DNA from: Nansenia antarctica
Lineage: Eukaryota > Chordata > Actinopteri > Argentiniformes > Microstomatidae
Assembly: GCA_963989245.1 (NCBI GenBank)
Contig: OZ022349.1
Location: forward strand, 27,985,533-28,049,532
DNA length: 64,000 nucleotides
Reading direction: 5' to 3'
The notes beneath the pieces are model-generated. The model was not told the origin of the DNA. It did no database searches and saw nothing but the letters and a program-made list of their open reading frames with translations. Made by a program: the position numbers and the translations under genes. This document shows positions 1 through 8,803 of this stretch, in pieces. Each line of letters opens with the position of its first letter. The first letter of the stretch is position 1.

Positions 1-905
1 CCTGAATAGACACCCCTTTAAAGAGTGCTCAGGAGGTCGCCAAACCTCTAGTAGAGTGCGCACGTAAGCCCGCGGGGGGCTGTAGACCCTTACTAGAGTA
101 AGCCAAGGCAATAGCCGCCACTACCCAATGGGAAAGGCGTTGTTTCGACACTGGCTTTCCCGTGTGTGGATTCGCCCAGGATACAAACAACTGGTCACCT
201 TTCCTGCAACCCTGAGTCCTGTCTATGTAAACACGCAGCGCGCGGACAGGACATAAAGTATGCAACCGCCTGTGCTCTTCCGAGGCAAAAGGCGGGGGAT
301 AGAAGGCAGCCAACTCTATAGGGGTGCAAGAGCCTATAACCTTCGGAATAAAGGCTGGGTTAGGCATCAGACTGACCCTAGAGTCCCCTGGGGAGAACTT
401 TGTACACTCTCGGTGCACCGAGAGCGCATGGACTTCACCTATGCGCTTAGCCGAAGCCAAAGCAAGCAATAGGACCGTCTTTAGCGTTAACACTTTCACC
501 TCCACCTGTTCCAGCGGTTCGAACGGTGGGCAGGAGAGAGCATCTAGTACCATAGGGAGGTCCCATGAAGGAGCTAACGGCCTAGACGTAGGCAATTTCC
601 TTCGGGCCCCTTTCATAAACTGGCACACCAACGGGTGCTGGCTTATCGACTTTCCACCCAGGCCAATATGACAAGCCGAAATAGCTGCCAAATAGACCTT
701 AACGGTTGAGAAAGCCTTACCCCTCTCAATCAAGTCCTGTAGAAATGACAGAATAACTGTCACAGAACACTGAAAAGGGACAGTGTGTGACTCTGAGCAC
801 CAAGTCTCGAACACACGCCACTTATGCCCATACAACTTTCTAGTTGATGAGGTTCTGGCGCACTGAATAGTGTCGATCACCCCTTGGGGAAGACCCACTA
901 GTGCA
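1..905 (-). pseudogene. DIRS tyrosine recombinase, nonsense-interrupted, C-terminus outside window
   Basis: This is the last open region of the element. It has an N-terminal core-binding part (around 640-860) followed by a catalytic part. The first catalytic Arg sits in LASAKRIGEVHAL and the second box is RAHSTRG, the His-x-x-Arg signature of tyrosine recombinases. Directly after GLATS comes TGA (29-31), where the family normally has Trp; this is a TGG to TGA change. The reading frame then continues with family-like residues to the window edge. The catalytic Tyr would lie beyond position 1. The enzyme would recombine the circular cDNA into the genome; as read here it is truncated before the Tyr. 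Confidence 0.8.
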
Positions 906-1708
906 AGGTTGATCCCTTCACGGGCCAGGCCCACAGAGACAATCTCTCTGGGTGGGGATGGAATATCTCCCCCCGCGCCTGGGTCAGCAGGTCCCTGCGC
1001 AGCGGTAGTTGCCATGGCGGACCGGATAGGAGATGAAAAATCTCCGCCAACCAGTGCTTTCCCGGCCAACACGGGGCTATCAGCACCATGGACAGATCTC
1101 CTTCCCTCACTCTGGCCAGAGTCGGGGGAATGAGTGCCACCGGTGGGAACGCATACAGGAGGGTCCTCGGCCACTCGTGCGCTAATGCGTCCACTCCCAG
1201 CGGGGCTCCCCGATCGCGCAGAGAGAAGAACAGGGGACACTGGGCGTTCTCTGCCGTAGCATAAACGTCCACGGTCGCTTGACTGAATCGTGACCAAATC
1301 TGTTTCACTACTTCGGGGTGAAGTCTCCAGTCTGCGTACAGTGGGTTGCCCCTGGACAACAAATCTGCTCCGTAGTTCAGAATGCCCGGTACATGGGTTG
1401 CTCTCACTGCTCCACACTATCAGTCTGTGTGCCATGGTGTGTAACTGGTGGGACCTCAGTCCCCCCTGTCTGTTTACATAGGCAACGACCGTGGAGTTGT
1501 CTGTCCTCACCAAAACATGATGTCCTCTCAACCACGGGAGGAAATGTTTCAGAGCCAAGTGAACAGCTAGCAGTTCCAGGCCGTTTATATGGGTAGAACG
1601 TAAGTGCGGGTCCCAACCCCCGTTTATCGTTCTCCCTTCGAAAGTGGCACCCCAGCCTCTCAGAGAGGCGTCCGTGGTGATTACTTTTCTGTTCAGGCCA
1701 GGTCCCAT
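898..1708 (-). pseudogene. DIRS RNase H domain and downstream linker, two frameshifts
   Basis: The RNase H part begins near 1,695 with TTDASLRGWGA (first catalytic Asp), then GLELLAVHLAL (Glu) and VRTDNSTVVAYVN (Asp). These fit RNase H, which degrades the RNA strand during reverse transcription. After MAHRLIVW (near 1,420) the family-like sequence switches frame to one running 1,407-898, with HVPGILNYGADLLSRG as its clearest stretch. It then switches back near 900 into the recombinase frame. The original frame happens to stay open through the out-of-frame stretch, so a naive ORF spans 29-1,708 and contains about 170 residues of wrong-frame sequence. Confidence 0.75.
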
Positions 1709-1739
1709 AGAAACACCCTGTTATGAAACCTGGGTCCTT

Positions 1740-2490
1740 CTACTGGTGCAGAGCCAGTGAGCAATCCCTGGAGACCCTCACACGACGGTGACCGTCGCGG
1801 TAGGGGTCCAGGCCCAGAGAGGCCACCCAGCGCTGGATGCCTCTCATGTACAGGCGCCCCAGGGGTATGACCACCACAGCGGAGGCCATCAAGCCTAACA
1901 ACCTCTGGCATTGTTTGAGGGTAACTATGTTGCCCCTGCGAAACAGCGCTATAGTCGCGCGCATCGTCTCCACTCTTTCTGGAGACAAAAACGCCTTGGC
2001 TCGGATAGTCCAGTGCGAGCCCTATAAACGCGATGCGTTGGGAGGGTGTCACCATGCTCTTTTCCATGTTTATTCGGAACCCCAGATTCGTTAGGTGTTT
2101 CGAAATGACCGCTGTGTGACGCGCCGCCTCCTCGCGGTTGGTGGCTGCCACTAACCAGTCGTCGATATATGTGGCCACTCTGATACCCCTCTGTCTGAGA
2201 GGGGCCACTGCTGCCTCGGTGCATTTTACAAACACCCTTGGGCTTAGTGACAGGCCGAAGGGAAGGACCACATATTCGTACGCTATCCCTTGGAAAGCGA
2301 ATCTCAGATATTTCCTGTGTGGAGGATATATCGGAATGTGGAAATAAGCGTCCTTCAGGTCGATTGATGTGAACCAATCCCCTGCTCGTATGAAACTTAG
2401 CAGGGAAGAGTGTGTCAACATCCTGAATTTGTATTTTCTGAGATGCTGATTCAAGACACGGAGGCGGGCCGGGGCGCGCAACAGCCGCCT
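1740..2490 (-). pseudogene. DIRS reverse transcriptase, frameshifted and lacking its N-terminal fingers
   Basis: Clear RT palm motifs are present: SIDLKDAYFHIPI (motif A, catalytic Asp), LPFGLSLSPRVF (motif B) and ATYIDDWLVA (motif C, YIDD). After GLALDYPSQGVF (near 2,000) homology moves to another frame, 1,988-1,740, holding thumb/connection-like sequence such as QRLLGLMASA. That frame ends in TAG at 1,740-1,742 before KDPG, where related elements carry Trp; this is again a G to A type nonsense. The usual RT start (the lysine-rich fingers motif and a PILDLR-like stretch) is not recognisable upstream of LNQHLRKYKFRML, which suggests an internal deletion or a diverged join around 2,490. Confidence 0.75.
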
Positions 2491-2899
2491 AGCGTGCCTT
2501 CCCGCGCTGTGCGCGGTCGGGCCGCTTTCTGCATCACAGCCGCGGGACGGGCTAGTCCCACGGTCTGCGTTATGGCAGAGAAAGATTTGTTTTTCAACAT
2601 CTCTTTTATTTTTATGCTTTTCAACATTGTTAACAACGCCCTTGGCACTCTGCCTGGATGCGCTTGTCGGGACATTTTTAATACATTGTGCATTAACGTG
2701 CTTGAGTGACAAACAACTTTGTAGTATGAACAGTCTCTCAGCTTTCCCCCGGAAGGCGTGTGAACACGGACGCCGACCGTGGTCTCGCACTTTGTATGGA
2801 ACATGTCGTACCGAACTTGCTCTGGAACGGAGCTGGGAGGGTACAGAGCGGTCAGCGAGGGGGGCCGACTGGACTCGCTCTCCTCCCGAGGAGAGGCTG
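2491..2899. other. DIRS internal segment with no recognisable coding homology
   Basis: This lies between the gag stop and the first RT motif. Open frames exist on the minus strand but none shows a family motif. A full DIRS element would be expected to have the RT N-terminus here, so the segment is either a deletion scar or an insertion. Its middle, about 2,580-2,720, is noticeably more A/T-rich than both sides. Confidence 0.4.
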
Positions 2900-4460
2900 T
2901 CAGATCACCCGCTTCTTATTCCTCACCGACGCGGCGGCCGGGGGAGGGGGCGGGGACGCCTGAGGTCTGTCCCGGGGAGCCTGTTTTCTGGCCCATGGTT
3001 TCCTGGGACCTCTGGGTGCCTGGGGCGCTGCCTGCTGTCTAGCCGCTCTGGGGATCTTGAAGGCAGGGGCCGGGCGAGAGATAGCCTGCGCATATGACTG
3101 CCGTGGCTGGGTCACGGAAGCTGCGGGCTGCGCTCTTCTCGGAAGGCACAGCTCCATAGCCTCATCCTCTCTCTTTTTGTCTTCACATCTCTTCTGCATT
3201 GAGGTGACTGCTGCACCGAAGAGACCCTGTGGTACGATAGGGGTGTCGAGAATTTCTTCTCTCTCCTCCTCACAGGTTGGTGAGACCGAGCCAACGCGCC
3301 CTCTCCTGCAGTACCATGAGAGCCATGGATTTACCCGTGGCTTGAATGGCCGTCTTGTGGAGATGGATGTGATCCGTTATAACGCAGATTTCCTCCCATA
3401 GGGTAGGCATATTGTCTGGGTTAGCGGTTATATCCTCCTCCAGCTCAGCCTGGTAGGCTGATAGGAGTGCGGAGGCATTGAGAGCCCTCGCTGTCAGTGC
3501 CGCTGCTTTGTAGCACTTGTCTGTAAGGCTAGCCTGGAAGCGGTCCGACTTGGAGGGTAGGGACGGGGCAGCCGAAGATACGGGGGTCTTCGGGTGCAGG
3601 TGGCGCGCCACCACCGGCTCGACCGGTGGGATGTGGCGGAGGCCGAGGGAGTCCATCCCCTCACAATCCAGTCGAGAACCCCCGATTATTGGGTGTTTCT
3701 CGCTGAATGGCCGTTCTTTCCACGTAACTGCTATCTCATCGAGTAGCTCAGGGAAGAACGGCATAACTTGTTTCCCCGTCTTAGCCGCCGTCTGCAGTCT
3801 TTTGCCGTCAAAGCGTGACATAGCAGTTTCAGTTTGGGCGACGGGCCAGGGGATATTCAGCCTCTCCGCTGCTCGCTTGCACATGTCCTGCATGTCGCAG
3901 TCCATGGGAGACGGGGCGGAGGGTTGGTTACCTCCGTCAGGCGTGGGGGGATTTCCAGCTCCGCGCCTACCGGTTGATAATGAGGAGTCTTCCTCATCAT
4001 CGGTGGACAAAATGAGGTCTGAGTCACGCGACCCTCCCTCATCATTGTCCGAGTCTCTCTCATAGCGAGCAGCGGTAAAGCTGTCCATCCCCTTGTCATC
4101 CAGTACCGGGAAACCGATGTCAGGGCTATGTGGCACTAAGTCCGCCCAGCATGGTGTCGGTAAACCTGGAGACATGTGCGCGTTAGACTGTGATGGCAGC
4201 GTTTCGGCTGCCTTACACAGAAGCGGATCTTCTCCTGACAGGCTAGCCATGCGACTCAGCCGTCGGCGGAGAGATTTCTTGGGGAACACTGCACAGTGGA
4301 TACACTCATCGGTAGAGATAACAGCGGCCCGGGTGTGGGTTAATCCCAGACACACTGCACACTTAGAGTGAGTGTCCCAGCTAGCCATTGACTTGCCGCA
4401 CGGGCAGGTCTTCCGGCTAGTCTCGGCTGTGCTAGGTCCGCTAGCCTCAACGTTAGCCAT
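2900..4460 (-). pseudogene. DIRS gag-like protein, one frameshift
   Basis: The ORF starts at ATG 4,460 (MANVEASGPS). Near the N-terminus it has a Cys-rich segment, CPCGKSMASWDTHSKCAVC followed by further Cys/His residues, which resembles the zinc-binding head of fish DIRS ORF1 proteins. An acidic, Ser-rich middle (around 4,000) follows, then a helical C-terminal part. The frame stops with TGA near 3,270 after RWLGLTNL. Typical continuation (EILDTPIVPQGLFGAAV) resumes immediately in the next frame and runs to a Pro/Arg/Lys-rich basic tail ending near 2,900, a plausible nucleic-acid binding tail. Function is by analogy with DIRS ORF1 (particle or RNA packaging). Confidence 0.7.
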
Positions 4461-4624
4461 TTCTGGCTAAGGGTTGTAGGCTAGCTGCTAGCAGGCCTCG
4501 CTACTTCACCCGTTAGCTTGTCAGCTATCAAGGGAAACAGAGGGGCCAGAGGAGGGATATTACTATCTACCCGCTAGCAGTGCGTTATAGAGATAAAGTT
4601 ATTTCTACTTTTGTCTCTCACACT

Positions 4625-4821
4625 GGGTATTGCTACCCGTAACCGTTCGGAGTATTCCTACTCGCAGAACAGGGAGTATTGCTACTCGCGTCGTTCAGAA
4701 CGAGGAGTATCGCTACTTTTTTCGTTCCGAGCAAGGCGAGTATTGCTACTCGAATCGTAACACGGGGTATCGCTACCCCGAGTCAGAGTATTCCTACTCT
4801 TCAACAGAAGTATTTCTACTC
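4625..4821. repeat. Cluster of eight 14-bp palindromic boxes with covarying arms
   Basis: Eight boxes of the form G(A/G)GTA-TNNC-TA(C/T)... start at 4625, 4650, 4674, 4705, 4738, 4765, 4786 and 4808, each 14 bp and 21-33 bp apart. Boxes 1 and 6 read GGGTATTGCTACCC and GGGTATCGCTACCC. Boxes 2, 3, 5 and 7 have GAGTA/TACTC arms. When the second base changes from A to G, its partner in the opposite arm changes from T to C. Boxes 4 and 8 each have one arm mismatch. They lie just upstream of the gag start in the DIRS leader. Confidence 0.85.
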
Positions 4822-5173
4822 CTGTGAACGTCAACGAAGTGCAGTTTAGCAGCAGAGCGCCCGTCGGCACGAGTTTGGTCGCTCGTATCTGTGGACTGTT
4901 TAGCTCTAGCCACCCGCACAGTTGTTGTCAGCTCCAGTGAGAAGCGAGAAAAGGTTTTTGAATGACGACAGACGCTGTGTGTGCGCTTTATATAGGCGGA
5001 GGGTCCCGTCCCTCGTGACACAAGCGTCGCCTGGGCCAGCCAATGGGCTGGCGCAGTGTAATTCAGTTTCTGATGAGGTCACGCAGGGGGCGTTCCCATA
5101 GTGAGATACGAAACGAATACTATGAAAGAGAACCTAAATACATTTCAACGTTGTTGAAAACCAATGACACGCT
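4822..5173. other. DIRS 5' leader and flank
   Basis: This is non-coding. It contains a TATATAGG stretch near 4,988-4,996 and a CCAATGG box near 5,040, inside an inverted CCAGCCAATGGGCTGG-like palindrome. These could be core promoter elements for the DIRS element, but orientation and start site are not established. I could not place the exact boundary between the DIRS end (about 5,140) and the LTR at 5,174. Confidence 0.35.
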
Positions 5174-5323
5174 TGTTATGATTAATAACTGTCCGCACCT
5201 TGGATAACAGTCATCACTTTATTATCTCCACACATCGCCATCTTGCACTCCAACAACACTTCAACCGGGGTAACCCCACTAACTTCCGGTGCCTCTTAAA
5301 GGCGCAGTCCCACATACATAACA
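5174..5323 (-). repeat. Short LTR with TGTTATG/CATAACA ends
   Basis: The 150-bp segment starts TGTTATG (5,174-5,180) and ends CATAACA (5,317-5,323), a perfect 7-bp terminal inverted repeat with the canonical TG...CA ends. A polypurine tract (minus strand) lies 4 bp outside it at 5,328-5,336, as expected for a 3' LTR. A minus-strand AATAAA polyadenylation signal is at 5,218-5,223. The second LTR is not in the window. Confidence 0.7.
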
Positions 5324-5498
5324 TTTACCCCCCCCCACAGGAACCAGAAGAACACAATGAATAACACAACATTATAATTATCAAACTTTTTTTTTCTTTT
5401 TTTAAACTTGATGAACTGGTTAGACTGCCAGTCACCAGCATAGCCATGTGGGTTATTCTGCCACTGAACAGGCTATGCACTAAACCTTACCCTTGGGT

Positions 5499-5709
5499 TC
5501 ACCAGTCCACGGTATAGTCTCTCAGGTGTGCTGGTCTGACCCGGGCACGGGCCGGACGAGCCTCTGGGCGAACCCCGGCCTCCACCAGTTCAGGTGGGAA
5601 CTCAGCTGGACCCTGCGGTTGTTCTGGGTCTATGATGGGAGGCGATGCCACCTTCCGAAGCCGGCTTGCGTGCCACCGTGATCCGTCGTCCAGGCGAAAC
5701 GAGTGAGCA
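5499..5709 (-). pseudogene. Integrase/polyprotein C-terminal tail fragment
   Basis: About 70 codons remain. FRLDDGSRWHASRLRKV fits the chromodomain/GPY-like tail of gypsy-type integrases, followed by a Pro-rich segment and VRPAHLRDYTVDW, a common polyprotein ending in fish gypsy elements. There is no catalytic core. The frame is fused to antisense PABP sequence at its upstream end, so any longer minus-strand ORF here is chimeric. Confidence 0.6.
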
Positions 5710-5716
5710 CCTCCAG

Positions 5717-7320
5717 GTGAGCATCTCTTCCAACTTATCAAGGAAACTCACCCCAGTCTAGCTGCCAAGGTCACAGGGATGCTGCTGGAGATGGACAACG
5801 AAGAACTTCTCTACATGCTGGAGGCTCCAGAGTTCCTGAGCTCCAAGGTGGATGCAGCGGTCGCTGCGCTGCAGGCACACTGGTCCCAGGTCCCCATGCA
5901 GCAGCAGCAGCAGCCTGCTTCGCTGACTGCCTCCATGCTGGCCGCCACTCCTCCTGAGGAGCGGAAACAGCTGCTGGGTGAGTCTACTTTACGATCTTTA
6001 GATCCCCCATTAGCTATACTGTATAATAACTGTTTCTGATTTGTTTGATTCTCCATCCCTCCAGGTGAGCATCTCTTCCAACTTATCAAGGAAACTCACC
6101 CCAGTCTAGCTGCCAAGGTCACAGGGATGCTGCTGGAGATGGACAACGAAGAACTTCTCTACATGCTGGAGGCTCCAGAGTTCCTGAGCTCCAAGGTGGA
6201 TGCAGCGGTCGCTGCGCTGCAGGCACACTGGTCCCAGGTCCCCATGCAGCAGCAGCAGCAGCCTGCTTCGCTGACTGCCTCCATGCTGGCCGCCACTCCT
6301 CCTGAGGAGCGGAAACAGCTGCTGGGTGATTCTACTTTACGATCTTTAGATCCCCCATTAGCTATACTGTATAATAACTGTTACTGATTTGTTTGATTCT
6401 CCATCCCTCCAGGTGAGCATCTCTTCCAACTTATCAAGGAAACTCACCCCAGTCTAGCTGCCAAGGTCACAGGGATGCTGCTGGAGATGGACAACGAAGA
6501 ACTTCTCTACATGCTGGAGGCTCCAGAGTTCCTGAGCTCCAAGGTGGATGCAGCGGTCGCTGCGCTGCAGGCACACTGGTCCCAGGTCCCCATGCAGCAG
6601 CAGCAGCAGCAGCCTGCTTCGCTGACTGCCTCCATGCTGGCCGCCACTCCTCCTGAGGAGCGGAAACAGCTGCTGGGTGAGTCTACTTTACGATCTTTAG
6701 ATCCCCCATTAGCTATACTGTATAATAACTGTTACTGATTTGTTTGATTCTCCATCCCTCCAGGTGAGCATCTCTTCCAACTTATCAAGGAAACTCACCC
6801 CAGTCTAGCTGCCAAGGTCACAGGGATGCTGCTGGAGATGGACAACGAAGAACTTCTCTACATGCTGGAGGCTCCAGAGTTCCTGAGCTCCAAGGTGGAT
6901 GCAGCGGTCGCTGCGCTGCAGGCACACTGGTCCCAGGTCCCCATGCAGCAGCAGCAGCAGCCTGCTTCGCTGACTGCCTCCATGCTGGCCGCCACTCTTC
7001 CTGAGGAGCGGAAACAGCTGCTGGGTGAGTCTACTTTAAGATCTTTAGATCCCCCATTAGCTATACTGTATAATAACTGTTACTGATTTGTTTGATTCTC
7101 CATCCCTCCAGGTGAGCATCTCTTCCAACTTATCAAGGAAACTCACCCCAGTCTAGCTGCCAAGGTCACAGGGATGCTGCTGGAGATGGACAACGAAGAA
7201 CTTCTCTACATCCTGGAGGCTTTAGAGTTCCTGAGCTCCAAGGTGGATGATGCGGTCGCTGCGCTGCAGGCACACTGGGCTAAGGAGGCTGCACAGAAGT
7301 CTGACCCCCGACCAGCTTGA
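5717..7320 (+). pseudogene. PABPC1-like copy 1: 3' fragment with five MLLE exons
   Basis: Only the C-terminal part is left: four internal MLLE exons (5717-5977, 6065-6325, 6413-6676, 6764-7024) and the terminal exon (7112-7320, stop TGA). Each internal exon encodes the end of an MLLE domain with the KVTGMLLE signature, a linker with 5-6 Gln, and helix 1 of the next MLLE. The first exon follows a CTCCAG acceptor, but the sequence before it is a gypsy remnant, not an intron. RRM1-4 are absent, so this copy cannot make a normal PABP. The second internal intron starts GTGATT (6326), losing the +5 G of the donor. The terminal exon has the private changes YILEALEF where others have YMLEAPEF. Confidence 0.85.
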
Positions 7321-8803
7321 GTTCAATGAGACTAAGACAAGGGATGGAAATCCAGACATTTAAAACCTACTCCTACAACATTTAAACATCTTTTAACATA
7401 GAACAGCTTTTGCTATATTTTTTGATATTACAGTATTAATAAATTATTTCATTACCAAATGAACAAAATGTACTCTGCTATGTCTGAGTGTCCTTTACTG
7501 TGTCAGTGATCAGAATATCAACAGTGTGGTCCTGTAGAGAGAGACTTGATAGCTCTGCATTTTGGATTGTACATTTTGGAAAGTCATTTGGAAAGTCATT
7601 AAATACCGCTGACTGTGATCAATTCTCAAACTATCTTCAGAGGCCAATACATCTCTGTGCTTCTAGATCTGGGCCAAACAATAACATTTGAGATCAGCAA
7701 GATTTGTTTACCTCTATTTGATTAATCTCATTTTGGAAAACTAAGTAAGAGCTTTTATTCAAGTGCAGTGGGCTCATTTATTATACAGTATACAATCGTT
7801 CAATCATTTGTTATACACTATTAAAAAAAAATCCATTCTGTTTGCAAGATAGGACTTTGATTTCACTAACTAGTCATTTCATTTACTACACATTATTGAA
7901 AAGGGATCGCTATTCTGTAGCCGTCATCAAACATCAAAACATCTCTGTGTTTATAGATCTGGGAACAAACAATACGATTTGAAACTAGGGATGTACCTGA
8001 ATACGAAAATGTTATTCAGAAAAGCATAAATAATGCAATACACATACAATTTCTAGTTGCTCATTATTATTCTGAACAAATTTCAATATTGACATCAACG
8101 CAATCAGTCATTATGTTTCTTAAATCAATTCATATAATTGTGGATGGCCACAAGATAAAAATGCCCATTATGTTTGCGATATATGAGTTTGATTTCACTA
8201 ACTAACTAGTCATTTAATTCACTACACATTATTGACCGAGTCAGCGCAGAGCAGGCAGCGAGAACAAATTCCACCGGCTTTGGTCGTGTGACTAATAAAC
8301 TATCTATCTATCTATCATAAGAAATGCATTGCTTCTTTAGGGTCTTTGATGAAAACAGTGCTTCTGATATATATAGTAAATATGTGCAACATACTTTTCT
8401 CCTCCGAATATCTATTCACTCCATACTGTATGTGGTTCAGAGTGCACCAAATACATCTCCTAGCGAAGGTCTCCTGAACCCCAACATGGGTGAACAACCC
8501 AAACTCTGTACAACATGCACTGCTAGCTACAGCCCTTCAGGTAACAATGAGTAGTTAACATTATTTGCATATAGAAATGTAGATATAACATCAAGGATTT
8601 CTATGGGTACACAGTTGAGAATGTGATGATGTAACAAACGAGGACCACACAACTGGGGTTCTAGAACCAGTTCTAGTGTAAACAACAGTGTTATGATTTA
8701 AATGACCTGCAATTCCTCTGCATAGAGCACACATTTGATTATTATCAAGTATATCCAAAGCTAAAATATTAGGGTTAGGAGAAGTTTTCTAACATAACTA
8801 AAT
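7321..8803 (+). other. PABP spacer 1/2: 3' UTR, old duplication, LINE tail, promoter side of copy 2
   Basis: AATAAA lies at 7438-7443, 118 bases after the stop. The spacer contains an old internal duplication: 7649-7695 resembles 7939-7985, and 7841-7899 resembles 8173-8235 (shared core GATTTCACTAAC and TACACATTATTGA). A short LINE-like 3' tail (8236-8316) ends in AATAAA and (CTAT)4. The 76-codon ORF at 8324-8554 has no recognisable domain. No promoter could be assigned; a TATATATAG run at about 8368 is the only TATA-like string. This spacer is repeated between all copies. Confidence 0.7.

Larger units (their letters stand above)
1..5140 (-). mobile_element. DIRS-type tyrosine-recombinase retrotransposon, decayed, truncated by the window edge
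   Basis: Read on the minus strand, the order is gag-like, reverse transcriptase, RNase H, tyrosine recombinase, which is the DIRS layout. No aspartic protease, DDE integrase or LTR is visible in it. DIRS elements are known to integrate through a circular intermediate using the recombinase instead of an integrase. The coding regions are spread over several frames with at least four frameshifts and two nonsense codons, so this copy looks dead. The 5' end lies near 5,140, but I could not see a clear inverted terminal repeat or define the last base. The 3' end lies before position 1. Confidence 0.85.
5174..5712 (-). mobile_element. 3' end of a gypsy-like LTR retrotransposon, truncated at a PABP splice acceptor
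   Basis: In minus-strand order this has the C-terminal tail of an integrase-containing polyprotein, its stop codon (5,499-5,501), a short non-coding stretch, a G-run that fits a polypurine tract (C run at 5,328-5,336), and a 150-bp LTR. The rest of the polyprotein would lie to the right, but the sequence there is PABP copy 1. Only about 540 bp of the element remains. Confidence 0.7.

Noticed and set aside
870..1133. Plus-strand ORFs across the DIRS element
   Set aside because: All are shadows of the minus-strand gag, RT, RNase H and recombinase reading frames.
5717..7111. Regular 348-bp repeats considered as satellite or CRISPR-like array
   Set aside because: Each unit has an open exon, intact splice sites and MLLE homology. 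The length variation is in whole codons, so it is a coding exon array.
7488..7691. 67-codon ORF repeated in every spacer
   Set aside because: It lies in the 3' flank past the polyadenylation signal, has no recognisable motif, and repeats only because the spacer repeats.
8300..8317. (CTAT)n upstream of each gene as a promoter element
   Set aside because: It directly follows AATAAA of a LINE-like 3' tail and varies as 4 or 5 units, as expected for a LINE tail microsatellite.
8324..8554. 76-codon ORF upstream of each PABP start, considered as an upstream exon or uORF
   Set aside because: A GTAAC donor-like site follows it, but no acceptor links it to the start, and the PABP ATG already begins RRM1 as expected. 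Kept only as a note.
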